Source of the DNA: Chitinophaga pinensis
GTDB taxonomy: Bacteria; Bacteroidota; Bacteroidia; Chitinophagales; Chitinophagaceae
NCBI GenBank assembly: GCA_945866165.1
Contig: CAMBGO010000047.1
Span: 1-13,369 of the forward strand
Reading direction: 5' to 3'
Length of the DNA stretch: 13,369 nucleotides
Both the position numbers and the translations under genes were made by a program. Of this stretch, positions 1 to 7,322 are shown one piece after another. The notes below the pieces were generated by a model. The model made no database searches and had not been told where the DNA came from. It saw only the letters and a program-made list of their open reading frames with translations. Every line of letters begins with the position of its first letter. Positions within the stretch are counted from its first letter, which is position 1.

Positions 1-302
1 AGGAATACCCCCTAAATAAGAGCTAGTCTTAAACAAAGACCCTCAAAAAATTTATTTTGAAATCTGCCCGCAATTTGTAATTTAGTGTTAGAATTTAATG
101 GGTTAGTAAGTACTAAAGGGCTGGTTTCGACTGGCCCTTTGGCTTTTTACAAAACAAACAAAACTTCTTGTGTGATTTTCAAGTTTTCATTCTCTATTTA
201 ATAACTCACAAGATTTTTCTAATTGATTTTTTAAAATCAACTTTCGCTTTCAATTTTCCTATTTATAATTTCATTTTCGTTTTGCAATTACCTTTATAAT
301 AT
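1..302. other. Noncoding region upstream of radA
   Basis: This 302-base stretch is AT-rich. Short open frames run in from the left edge and stop early: one ends at 17-19 after only five codons. The 3' end of an upstream gene may therefore lie at the edge, but it cannot be identified. The only clear structure is the terminator hairpin at 115-148. Bases 150-302 hold long A and T runs and presumably the radA promoter. A 7-of-8 match to the Bacteroidota -7 box (TACCTTTA) sits at 289-296, only 6 bases before the radA ATG, and I see no convincing -33 partner. No RNA gene is recognisable. Confidence 0.6.
115..148 (+). terminator. Intrinsic terminator of an upstream gene
   Basis: The arm AAAGGGC (115-121) pairs perfectly with GCCCTTT (134-140). 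Pairs 122/133, 123/132 (both G-U) and 124/131 (G-C) extend the stem to 10 bp and leave a 6-base loop (125-130). The stem is followed by GGC and a five-base T run (144-148). This reads as a Rho-independent terminator for a rightward gene ending left of the window. The T run is short and offset by three bases, so strength is uncertain. Confidence 0.6.
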
Positions 303-1670
303 ATGAGCAAAGTAAAAAAGGCATTCTTCTGTAAAAATTGCGGATACGAGACACCCAAGTGGGCAGGAAAATGTCCTTCATGCAATGAGTGGAATTCATT
401 TATTGAGGAGATCATTCACAAAGAATCAGCTACATCAAAACAAAGTTGGAAAGAATCCGATTCAAAAAATTCAAAGAGCATAGAAATAAATGATGTTGAA
501 ACAAATGAACAAGATCGGATCATTTCAAAAGATGATGAACTGAATCGTGTACTTGGTGGTGGTATTGTACCTGGAAGCTTGGTACTTGTTGCAGGTGAAC
601 CTGGCATAGGAAAATCAACACTCTTCCTACAAGATGCACTAATGATGAACAACCTACGCATTCTTTATATTAGTGGAGAAGAAAGTGAACAACAAATAAA
701 AATGCGTGCAAATAGAATCAACATCAAACACGATGCATTTTTTTTGTTAACTGAAACTTCAACACAAACCATCTTCCAAGAAATAAAAAAAATAAAACCA
801 GAACTTGTTATTGTTGATTCGATTCAAACACTTCAATCTTCTTATATCGATTCATCGCCGGGAACGATTTCACAAATCAGGGAATGCACAGCAGAGTTTC
901 AACGCTTCGCAAAAGAAACACAAACCCCTGTATTTTTAATTGGACACATTACAAAAGATGGAAGCATTGCTGGTCCAAAATTATTAGAACACATGGTTGA
1001 CACCGTACTTCAATTTGAAGGTGACCAACATTACGCTTATAGAATTCTTCGTACAACAAAAAATAGGTTTGGGTCCACTGCAGAATTGGGCATTTATGAA
1101 ATGACGGGCGTTGGAATGAAACCAGTTACCAACCCATCCGACATTCTCATCAACCAGAAAGAAGAACAATTAAGCGGCATCGCCATTGGCGCCACCATGG
1201 AGGGATTGAGGCCCCTACTCATAGAAGTACAAGCATTGGTTACGCCCTCTGTATATGGCACCCCGCAACGCACTGCAAGTGGCTTTGATCTTAGAAGATT
1301 ACAACTACTTCTTGCTGTACTGGAAAAAAGAGGCGGATTTCATTTTGGAACAAAAGACGTGTTTGTAAACATTGCAGGAGGATTAAAGATTGAGGATCCC
1401 GCCATCGACCTAGCAATGGTAATGGCACTCCTGAGTTCTTATGAAGACATCCCACTTTCACAAAAAACCTGTTTTGCTGGTGAGATTGGATTGAGTGGTG
1501 AGATTCGTGCAGTGAATAGAATTGACCAACGCATCTCTGAAGCAGAAAAACTTGGATTTGAAAAAATCATCATCAGTAAATACAATAGAAGATCTGACTC
1601 CAAATCAAATGATATCAAAGCTATTCAAGTGGCATTGGTTGAAGAAGTGTATAGAATGATTTTCAAATAA
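303..1670 (+). CDS. radA: DNA repair protein RadA (branch-migration helicase)
   Basis: RadA (also called Sms) is a cytoplasmic RecA-like hexameric ATPase. It extends recombination intermediates by branch migration and, in naturally competent bacteria, helps incorporate transforming DNA. At 455 residues the length is normal for the family. A four-cysteine zinc finger lies at Cys10, Cys13, Cys24 and Cys27. The Walker A motif GEPGIGKST is at 98-106, and the Walker B strand (LVIVDS) ends near Asp172. The RadA-specific KNRFG motif is at 253-257. A C-terminal Lon-protease-like domain, noncatalytic in this family, spans about 285-455. The ATG at 303 puts the zinc finger at its usual distance from the N-terminus. 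No Shine-Dalgarno sequence precedes it, which is normal in Bacteroidota. All key residues are intact. The comF-type gene follows after 108 bp. Confidence 0.97.
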   Translation: MSKVKKAFFCKNCGYETPKWAGKCPSCNEWNSFIEEIIHKESATSKQSWKESDSKNSKSIEINDVETNEQDRIISKDDELNRVLGGGIVPGSLVLVAGEPGIGKSTLFLQDALMMNNLRILYISGEESEQQIKMRANRINIKHDAFFLLTETSTQTIFQEIKKIKPELVIVDSIQTLQSSYIDSSPGTISQIRECTAEFQRFAKETQTPVFLIGHITKDGSIAGPKLLEHMVDTVLQFEGDQHYAYRILRTTKNRFGSTAELGIYEMTGVGMKPVTNPSDILINQKEEQLSGIAIGATMEGLRPLLIEVQALVTPSVYGTPQRTASGFDLRRLQLLLAVLEKRGGFHFGTKDVFVNIAGGLKIEDPAIDLAMVMALLSSYEDIPLSQKTCFAGEIGLSGEIRAVNRIDQRISEAEKLGFEKIIISKYNRRSDSKSNDIKAIQVALVEEVYRMIFK

Positions 1671-1751
1671 TATATTTCAACTTTAAGTTGCTAAAAAAAA
1701 TAATGTTTTTTTCTTTTCGCCTTCTGTGTATTTCAACCTAAATAAATAATC

Positions 1752-1785
1752 AATTCATATTTTTTTTGTTGAAAAAATATGAATT
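1752..1785 (+). promoter_or_regulatory. Inverted repeat covering the comF start codon
   Basis: Bases 1752-1765 (AATTCATATTTTTT) and 1772-1785 (AAAAAATATGAATT) are perfect 14-bp inverted repeats separated by six bases. A G-U pair (1766/1771) can shrink the loop to four. The ATG of the downstream comF-type gene (1779-1781) lies inside the right arm. In RNA the start codon and the A-rich stretch before it would be base-paired. Only one pair is G-C, so the stem would melt easily. It could modulate translation (thermometer-like) or be a DNA operator. No T run follows the right arm, so it is not a typical intrinsic terminator for radA. The function is inference; the repeat itself is seen directly. 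Confidence 0.5.
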
Positions 1786-2516
1786 CTTCTTTTATCAACA
1801 GTATTCACATTAATCAGAAAATAAATCTCAAATTTCATTTTGATGCATTTGTAAACCTCTTCTACCCGAGATCATGCTATGCATGCAACAGGAATCAAAT
1901 AGATAACGATGAAATAATCTGTATGGAATGTTTGGGAAATCTTCCCTACACAAAATTTGAATTGATAAAAGATAATGTAACAGAAAAACTTTTCTGGGGT
2001 CGGATCCCTACATCATTTGCCTGCTCTATTTTCTATTTCGAAAAAGAGAATGCATTGCAAAACATTATACACCAAATAAAATACAAGAATGAAAAAAAAC
2101 TTGGTTTATTCATGGGGAATCTAATGGGGTTGAAATTATTAGCTCTAATTAAGGAACACAAAGTTGATTTCATGATACCCATGCCACTTCATCCAAAAAA
2201 AGAAAAAAAACGCGGATACAATCAGGCAACATTATTATGCAAGGGAATTAGGACAATCAGCAAATTAGAATACTATGAAAATGCCATTGTTAGAATTCAA
2301 CACACCGAAACCCAAACAAAAAAATCGAGGATTGAACGATGGCAAAATGTAGAACATGTTTTCAATGTTCCAAACCCCGAGATAATCAGCGGCAAAAACA
2401 TACTCATTATTGATGACGTGATTACCACGGGAGCATCTACAGAGGCATGCGGTCAAGCTTTGCTGGAACATGGTGCAAGCTCAATTTCAATCTGTGGATT
2501 GGCGCATACAACCTAA
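1779..2516 (+). CDS. ComF family phosphoribosyltransferase-like protein
   Basis: This 245-residue protein matches the ComF/ComFC family (GntX in E. coli), cytoplasmic proteins linked to natural transformation whose exact chemistry is not settled. The N-terminal part has a treble-clef-like zinc site: Cys33 and Cys36, then Cys48 and Cys51. The family's central signatures are present: IKY at 100-102, then PLH at 136-138 and RGYNQ at 145-149. The C-terminal type I phosphoribosyltransferase fold carries the PRPP-binding loop around 208-220, containing IIDDVITTGAS. The 22 residues before the conserved LFYPRSC region (27-33) are longer than I would expect. No later ATG keeps Cys33, so 1779 is kept as the start. 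That ATG lies in a 14-bp inverted repeat. radA is 108 bp upstream and gpx 107 bp downstream, so co-transcription is uncertain. Confidence 0.9.
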   Translation: MNSSFINSIHINQKINLKFHFDAFVNLFYPRSCYACNRNQIDNDEIICMECLGNLPYTKFELIKDNVTEKLFWGRIPTSFACSIFYFEKENALQNIIHQIKYKNEKKLGLFMGNLMGLKLLALIKEHKVDFMIPMPLHPKKEKKRGYNQATLLCKGIRTISKLEYYENAIVRIQHTETQTKKSRIERWQNVEHVFNVPNPEIISGKNILIIDDVITTGASTEACGQALLEHGASSISICGLAHTT

Positions 2517-2623
2517 AAAGGAATTTATTGGTCATATTTTAAACACAAGGTTTTGAAAATTAACAAGGGTGGCGAACAAAGCTGAAGAGGATTTGTTAAC
2601 TTGTACACATAAATCAACATACC

Positions 2624-3142
2624 ATGACCAAATTATTACTCATTGCTTTTTCAATATTTATGCTAGGATCAGGTACCATACATGGCTTCAAGGTGGAATC
2701 CATTGATGGTGGAACAATCGATTTCTCTAAGTTCAAGGGAAAGAAAATACTTATTGTCAATACGGCCTCTAAATGTGGCTATACCCCTCAATATGACGCG
2801 CTTGAAAAGCTTTATGAAGCAAACAAAAATAAACTTGTAATTGTAGGCTTCCCTGCCAATAATTTTGGTGGTCAAGAGCCTGGTTCAAACGAAGAAATCA
2901 ATGCATTTTGTAAAAAAAATTATGGTGTTAGCTTCCCAATGGCAGAAAAAGTGTCTGTTAAAGGAGATGATACCCATCCACTATTCAAATGGCTTACTTC
3001 CAAATCAGAAAATGGTGTAATTGACGCAGAAATTAAATGGAACTTCACAAAGTTTTTACTAGATGAAAAAGGCAAACTACTTGCCGTATTCCCAAGCAAG
3101 GTAAATCCACTTGGAGATGAGATTGGCGCTTATCTTAAATAA
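2624..3142 (+). CDS. Glutathione peroxidase-like thiol peroxidase, probably exported
   Basis: This 172-residue protein belongs to the glutathione peroxidase family, which reduces hydrogen peroxide and organic hydroperoxides. The peroxidatic residue is an ordinary cysteine, Cys51 in NTASKCGYTPQY, not selenocysteine. The rest of the catalytic tetrad is visible: Gln84 in FPANNFGGQEPG, and Trp139-Asn140 in KWNFTKF. Cys96 (FCKKNYGV) is at the position of the resolving cysteine of thioredoxin-dependent members, so thioredoxin is the more likely reductant than glutathione. Residues 1-21 look like a signal peptide: Lys3, a hydrophobic core at about 4-14, then small residues. This suggests a periplasmic enzyme, though the cleavage site is not a textbook AxA. 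The gene appears monocistronic, with 107 bp upstream and a strong terminator just downstream. Confidence 0.93.
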   Translation: MTKLLLIAFSIFMLGSGTIHGFKVESIDGGTIDFSKFKGKKILIVNTASKCGYTPQYDALEKLYEANKNKLVIVGFPANNFGGQEPGSNEEINAFCKKNYGVSFPMAEKVSVKGDDTHPLFKWLTSKSENGVIDAEIKWNFTKFLLDEKGKLLAVFPSKVNPLGDEIGAYLK

Positions 3143-3166
3143 GTATCGAACTAACATAATTTAGTG

Positions 3167-3200
3167 TAAAGGGGTAATCGTTTACCCCTTTACTGTTTTT
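3167..3200 (+). terminator. Intrinsic terminator after the peroxidase gene
   Basis: A perfect 11-bp stem pairs 3167-3177 (TAAAGGGGTAA) with 3182-3192 (TTACCCCTTTA) around a four-base loop. It starts 24 bases after the gpx stop codon. The run TTTTT at 3196-3200 follows. This is the clearest Rho-independent terminator in the window, and it separates gpx from holB. Confidence 0.85.
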
Positions 3201-3248
3201 ATGATGTCTATTCGATGCTTTATCATCCGCTAATAGTACCTTAGTCCC

Positions 3249-4439
3249 ATGCAATTTTTATCCATCGTTGGACAAGAATCTACAAAAGAAAAACTAATAA
3301 GCCTTGTATCTCAAAACAGGTTGAGCCATGCATTGCTTTTTCTTGGTAAGGAAGGAAGTGGTTCCCTTGAATTGGCAATAGCACTTGCACAATATGTGGT
3401 ATGTGAAAAAAATAAGTCAGGAAATCCCAATCAAGAGCATTCTCTATTTGGTGACGCACCCTTACTACCAAAAGAATATCTAAATGACTCATGCGGAGCT
3501 TGCCCCTCCTGCAAAAAAGCAGCAGAGCATATACACCCAGACATACATTATTCATTCCCAACCATAAGTACAGTTGATAAAGCAAAAAGCAGCGACTTCA
3601 TTGTTGAATGGAGAAACTTTTTGAACCAAACACCGTTTGGCAATGCATACGATTGGATCCAAAGTCTAAGTTCAGAAAATAAACAGGGAAACATAACGAC
3701 ATACGAATGTGAAGACATCCTTCGGAAACTGAATTTGAAAAGCTTTGAAAGTGGATATAAAATCCTCATCCAATGGATGCCGGAATACCTGGGGAATGAA
3801 GGAAACAAGTTGCTTAAAATGATAGAAGAACCTCCGCCCAATACGTTGTTCATCTTCGTTGCAGAAGACGAGTCGAGAATCATTTCTACCATTCTTTCAA
3901 GAACACAACTTATTAAAATAAATAGACTCGAAAATGAGGAAGTAGAACAATGGCTTATTGAAAAACACAATGTTCCTGTAACTAAAGCGCGAAATATTGC
4001 TTCACTTGCACAAGGCAACCTCAGAGAAGCATCCCAGATATTAAACCAAGGCGATGACGACTGGAATGAATTGCTAAGGGAATGGCTGAATGCGATTTTA
4101 AGAAATGGACCTGCAGCCCAAGTTAAATGGATTGAAGAAATAAGTAAACAGGGAAGAGAAAAACATAAACAATTTATTGGCTATTTCATTCATCTACTTG
4201 GTACAGCATTGCATGAAAATATCATGGGAACTTCAGAAGGCGCCAATAAAACGGAGGTGGATTTTGCGCAGAGGCTGAATAAACTTGCAGCCCCAGAACA
4301 ACTGGAGGCGATTGTTAAAGAACTTGATCGGGCCACATATTATATAGAAAGAAATGCCAATCCAAAAATGCTATTTATGGCCCTTTCAATCAAAATTTAT
4401 CATATTATAAAGGATAAATCAGTAATTTCGATTAATTAG
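3249..4439 (+). CDS. holB: DNA polymerase III subunit delta' (clamp loader)
   Basis: The 396-residue product is a clamp-loader AAA+ protein of the delta'/gamma-tau superfamily; delta' is the stator of the complex that loads the beta clamp. The N-terminus (FLSIVGQE at 3-10, RLSHALLF at 24-31) is typical. The P-loop region GKEGSGSL (33-40) has Ser and Leu where Lys and Ser/Thr are required, so ATP binding is probably lost, as in known delta' subunits. A zinc module uses Cys52, Cys82, Cys85 and Cys88. The conserved LLKMIEEPPPNT segment (188-199) and the ILSRTQ sensor/arginine-finger region (215-220) follow. SRT replaces the usual SRC. The ricT-like gene follows after 190 bp, an adjacency also known for holB and yaaT (ricT) in Bacillus. 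A 7-of-8 match to the -7 box (TACCTTAG, 3237-3244) precedes the ATG, but it is too close to be convincing. Confidence 0.92.
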   Translation: MQFLSIVGQESTKEKLISLVSQNRLSHALLFLGKEGSGSLELAIALAQYVVCEKNKSGNPNQEHSLFGDAPLLPKEYLNDSCGACPSCKKAAEHIHPDIHYSFPTISTVDKAKSSDFIVEWRNFLNQTPFGNAYDWIQSLSSENKQGNITTYECEDILRKLNLKSFESGYKILIQWMPEYLGNEGNKLLKMIEEPPPNTLFIFVAEDESRIISTILSRTQLIKINRLENEEVEQWLIEKHNVPVTKARNIASLAQGNLREASQILNQGDDDWNELLREWLNAILRNGPAAQVKWIEEISKQGREKHKQFIGYFIHLLGTALHENIMGTSEGANKTEVDFAQRLNKLAAPEQLEAIVKELDRATYYIERNANPKMLFMALSIKIYHIIKDKSVISIN

Positions 4440-4629
4440 AATGTGATGTGGAATTGATGGTTAAGGGGTTTGTTACAGCAAGAAATAGCTTTTTTGGTTT
4501 TTTATATACGCGTGCAGCTTGATATTGATTGTTCTAAAAGATATTTACTGCTTCAAACAACCTTCCCCACTTTCCCTTACTTAATTTTTATCAATCTGGA
4601 GAACAAGTTTCTCTGTAAAAAATATTGTC

Positions 4630-5928
4630 ATGGGATGTAGCTCCTGCGGAACGAAAGATGGAAAACCAAGCGGTTGCAATAGCAACGGCGGTTGCAGCAC
4701 AGGTGGTTGTAATAGAATGAACGTACATGACTGGTTAGCAAACCTTCCCTTCTCAGACCCAAACTCTTCTTGCAGGGTGGTTGAAATCACTTTCAATAAT
4801 GGTAGCCGAAAAGATTATTTCAGAAATACAACATTGCATCATTTTTCAAAAGGTGAATTGGTTAGCGTTGAAGGGGCAGGTGGATATGATGTGGGAGCAG
4901 TTAGCATGAGTGGTGAGCTCGTTAGACTTCAACTAAAGAAAAAAAGAATTGCTGAAGACAATACCGAAATGAAGAAAATCCTGAGAAGGGCTTCGGAGAT
5001 TGATATCCAAAAATGGAATGAAAACAAGGACCGTGAAAAAGAGGCCTTGGCAAGATCGAGGGCAATTGCCAAACAGTTAAAACTAAATATGAAAGTGTGC
5101 GAGGTTGAAATTCAAGCCGATGGCAGAAAAGCAACCTTCTTCTATACATCAGATGACAGGGTTGACTTCAGGGAGCTCATAAAAATTTACGCATCAGAAT
5201 TCAGGGTGAAAGTTGAGATGAAACAGATTGGAGCGCGCCAAGAAGCAGCAAAAGTTGGTGGAATTGGAAGTTGTGGAAGAGAACTATGTTGCAGCAGCTG
5301 GCTCAATGAATTTAAAAGTGTAACCACCGCATTAGCGAGGTATCAAAATCTGAGTATCAACCAAACCAAACTCAGTGGTCAGTGTGGCAGACTAAAATGC
5401 TGCCTCAACTACGAGCTCGATACCTACCTAGATGCATTGCAACATTTTCCAGATCATGTAGATGTATTGCAAACCGCAAAAGGAAATGCTCAGCTCATTA
5501 AAAAAGACATCTTTAAAAATATCATGTGGTACATACTGCCTGATAGTAGTAAGCACTACCCACTGAATATTGAAACAGTAAAAAAAATAAAGGCCCAAAA
5601 CGAAAAGGGAATTAAACCTGAAGAACTTGAAACGGATGAAGTTGGTTCTAGCTCAAAAATAAAAGAGGTAGAACCTCAGTTTGTTGATGTGGTTGGACAA
5701 ATCAGTTTAAAATCATTGGATAGAAACGCACAAAAGAAAAAGCAAAAAGAAGTACAAAGGGGAAAGGGTCGAATAGAACAAAAGAACAGGGACCCAGAGC
5801 AACAAAAAGAAAAAAGAACCGAGGGTCTAAAGAAAAATATTTCGATATCAAGTCAATCCACAAATAAACCACAAACACCAAGACAACCTATTCGTCCTAT
5901 CAAAGAAAATAAAAATCCAAACCCATAG
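4630..5928 (+). CDS. RicT-like PSP1 domain protein with Cys-rich N-terminus
   Basis: The 432-residue product carries a PSP1 C-terminal domain like Bacillus YaaT/RicT. RicT, with RicA and RicF, forms a complex that binds iron-sulfur clusters and assists RNase Y-dependent RNA processing. The PSP1 core spans about 48-290. It contains GGIGSCGRELCCSSWL (210-225) and SGQCGRLKCCLNYE (249-262), giving cysteines 215, 220, 221, 252, 257 and 258. A short N-terminal extension adds Cys3, Cys6, Cys16, Cys22 and Cys27 among Gly, Ser and Asn, a possible extra metal site. From about residue 360 the tail is rich in Lys, Gln and Arg and probably disordered. The start at 4630 is fixed by this extension and has no Shine-Dalgarno. 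It lies downstream of holB, as in Bacillus. Its partners and role in Bacteroidota are unknown to me; no ricA or ricF is present here. Confidence 0.88.
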   Translation: MGCSSCGTKDGKPSGCNSNGGCSTGGCNRMNVHDWLANLPFSDPNSSCRVVEITFNNGSRKDYFRNTTLHHFSKGELVSVEGAGGYDVGAVSMSGELVRLQLKKKRIAEDNTEMKKILRRASEIDIQKWNENKDREKEALARSRAIAKQLKLNMKVCEVEIQADGRKATFFYTSDDRVDFRELIKIYASEFRVKVEMKQIGARQEAAKVGGIGSCGRELCCSSWLNEFKSVTTALARYQNLSINQTKLSGQCGRLKCCLNYELDTYLDALQHFPDHVDVLQTAKGNAQLIKKDIFKNIMWYILPDSSKHYPLNIETVKKIKAQNEKGIKPEELETDEVGSSSKIKEVEPQFVDVVGQISLKSLDRNAQKKKQKEVQRGKGRIEQKNRDPEQQKEKRTEGLKKNISISSQSTNKPQTPRQPIRPIKENKNPNP

Positions 5929-5995
5929 GATTTCCTCTCCATTTTTTTTGAGTTATTTAATAATAAGTTTGAGAGATTCAATAATTGAAGTTCCT

Positions 5996-7312
5996 TTAGT
6001 TCAATGCTGCATTAAGCAATAAAACACCCATAAGTCCAGCAACAGAAACAATCGTTTCCATTAAGCTCCAAGACCGAATGGTGTCAGCAATACTCAGGTT
6101 AAAATATTCTTTGAACATCCAGAATCCTGAGTCATTAACGTGAGAGAAAAAGAGACTCCCCGCACCAATTGACAATACCATTAAATTAGGATCTGTGCCA
6201 GTTGCAGCTACCAATGGAGCGAGAATGCCCCCGGTCGTTAAACCCGCTACTGTGGCTGATCCCATGGCAACCCTGATAACTGCAGCCATCAACCATCCAA
6301 GAAAAAGTGGTGGCAAAGACATGTCGTTAAACTTATTCGCAAGTTCATTGCTGATACCACTTTCAGCAAATACATACTTGAGTGCTCCTGCTCCGGCAAT
6401 AATCATAATAATAACCAACATATCCTTCAATGAGTCGCCATAGATCGACATCACTTTTTGAAATGAAATACCGGCATTTAATCCCACCGACCAAGTTGCA
6501 AATAGCATAGAAATAAACATCAACATAGATGGATCAGAAACAAATTGAAACACCCCTTTCAGTGATGTAGAAACTTCAACAACAAGTGGCACAATTGAAG
6601 TAACCAATAAAATAAAAACAGGCATCAAAGCAGTTATGATACTTATCGAAAATGAAGGCATTGCATCATTATCCTTTTGAATCGGCACAAAACTCGCAAG
6701 TGGTTTTGCGTCAATCTTTTTCAATTGTGTTGCAAACAATGGACCTGCCAAAATGATTGCAGGAATAGCAACCACAATGCCATATAATAATGTCTTCCCC
6801 ATATCCGCATTCAATTGATTTACCAATGCAGCAGGAGATGGATGGGGCGGCAAAAATCCATGGCAAACAGACAATGCGGCAAGCATTGGAACTGCAACAT
6901 ACAAAGCGGGTAACTTAACCTGGTATACAATAGAAAAAATCAATGGCACCATCATTACAAAACCCACATTGTAAAAAAGTGGGATGCCAAGTAAAAACCC
7001 TGTAATCATCAATGCCCATGTGATATATTTGACACCAAAGAAATTCAACATTGCCATGCTGATGCGTTGTGCTGCACCAGATTCAGCAAATAGCTTTCCA
7101 ATCATTGCACCACACATGATAACCAATAAAAGTGGCCCAAGTGTATCCCCTATTCCTTTTTGAATAGCAACCGGAACTTTTGCAATTGGAATTCCCAAAA
7201 AGATTGCAGCAAGAATCGATACAATTATAAATGCAATAAAGGGGTTACACTTGAATAATGATATCAAGAGCACCAATAAAATAATGGCAGATGCAACAAT
7301 CAGTAAACCCAT
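5996..7312 (-). CDS. GntP family permease (gluconate / D-serine type)
   Basis: This 438-residue inner-membrane protein belongs to the GntP family of proton symporters. Known members take up gluconate, related sugar acids or D-serine (DsdX). Long hydrophobic segments run through the whole length, consistent with 12 or more helices. Family signatures include HGFLPPHPSPAA (151-162), RVAMGSATVAG (347-357) and FFSHVNDSGFWMFKEYF (388-404). Substrate cannot be read from sequence. The gene is last in a four-gene leftward operon, starting 10 bp after the cdsA stop. A D-threonine aldolase-like gene lies about 3.1 kb away on the other strand, which makes a hydroxy D-amino acid a candidate substrate alongside gluconate. 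No convincing terminator is visible in the 67 bp between it and the convergent ricT-like gene. Confidence 0.9.
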   Translation of the reverse strand: MGLLIVASAIILLVLLISLFKCNPFIAFIIVSILAAIFLGIPIAKVPVAIQKGIGDTLGPLLLVIMCGAMIGKLFAESGAAQRISMAMLNFFGVKYITWALMITGFLLGIPLFYNVGFVMMVPLIFSIVYQVKLPALYVAVPMLAALSVCHGFLPPHPSPAALVNQLNADMGKTLLYGIVVAIPAIILAGPLFATQLKKIDAKPLASFVPIQKDNDAMPSFSISIITALMPVFILLVTSIVPLVVEVSTSLKGVFQFVSDPSMLMFISMLFATWSVGLNAGISFQKVMSIYGDSLKDMLVIIMIIAGAGALKYVFAESGISNELANKFNDMSLPPLFLGWLMAAVIRVAMGSATVAGLTTGGILAPLVAATGTDPNLMVLSIGAGSLFFSHVNDSGFWMFKEYFNLSIADTIRSWSLMETIVSVAGLMGVLLLNAALN

Positions 7313-7322
7313 ATGAGGTTAT

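Noticed and set aside
1..19. Five codons ending at a TAA (17-19) that could be the tail of an upstream gene.
   Set aside because: Too short to identify. Other frames also end within the first 35 bases, so no frame can be preferred.
115..148. The GGTTTCGA-containing hairpin recalls a tRNA T-arm or the 5' end of tmRNA.
   Set aside because: No D-arm, anticodon arm, acceptor stem or tmRNA body surrounds it. The long stem followed by a T run fits a terminator better.
1678..1690. A 13-base palindrome just after the radA stop codon (CAACTT-T-AAGTTG).
   Set aside because: The stem is at most 5 bp and is followed by an A run rather than a T run, so it is not a credible terminator. It could be chance in AT-rich DNA.
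3548..4018. A 156-codon open frame on the minus strand.
   Set aside because: It lies fully inside holB, which has clear family motifs. The reverse-frame translation is Ser/Leu/Phe-rich with no recognisable domain.
4457..4522. A 21-codon open frame in the 190-bp gap between holB and the ricT-like gene.
   Set aside because: It is too short, has no start context and no recognisable features. The gap otherwise shows only AT-rich leader sequence.
5929..5995. Possible bidirectional terminator between the convergent ricT-like and permease genes (CTCTC at 5935-5939, GAGAG at 5971-5975, and a short palindrome at 5977-5989).
   Set aside because: The arms are only 5 bp with a 31-base loop, and the palindrome gives just a 5-bp stem. 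Neither is strong enough to call.
6195..6443. An 82-codon plus-strand open frame within the permease gene.
   Set aside because: It is antisense to conserved GntP motifs, and its composition mirrors the hydrophobic codons of the real gene.
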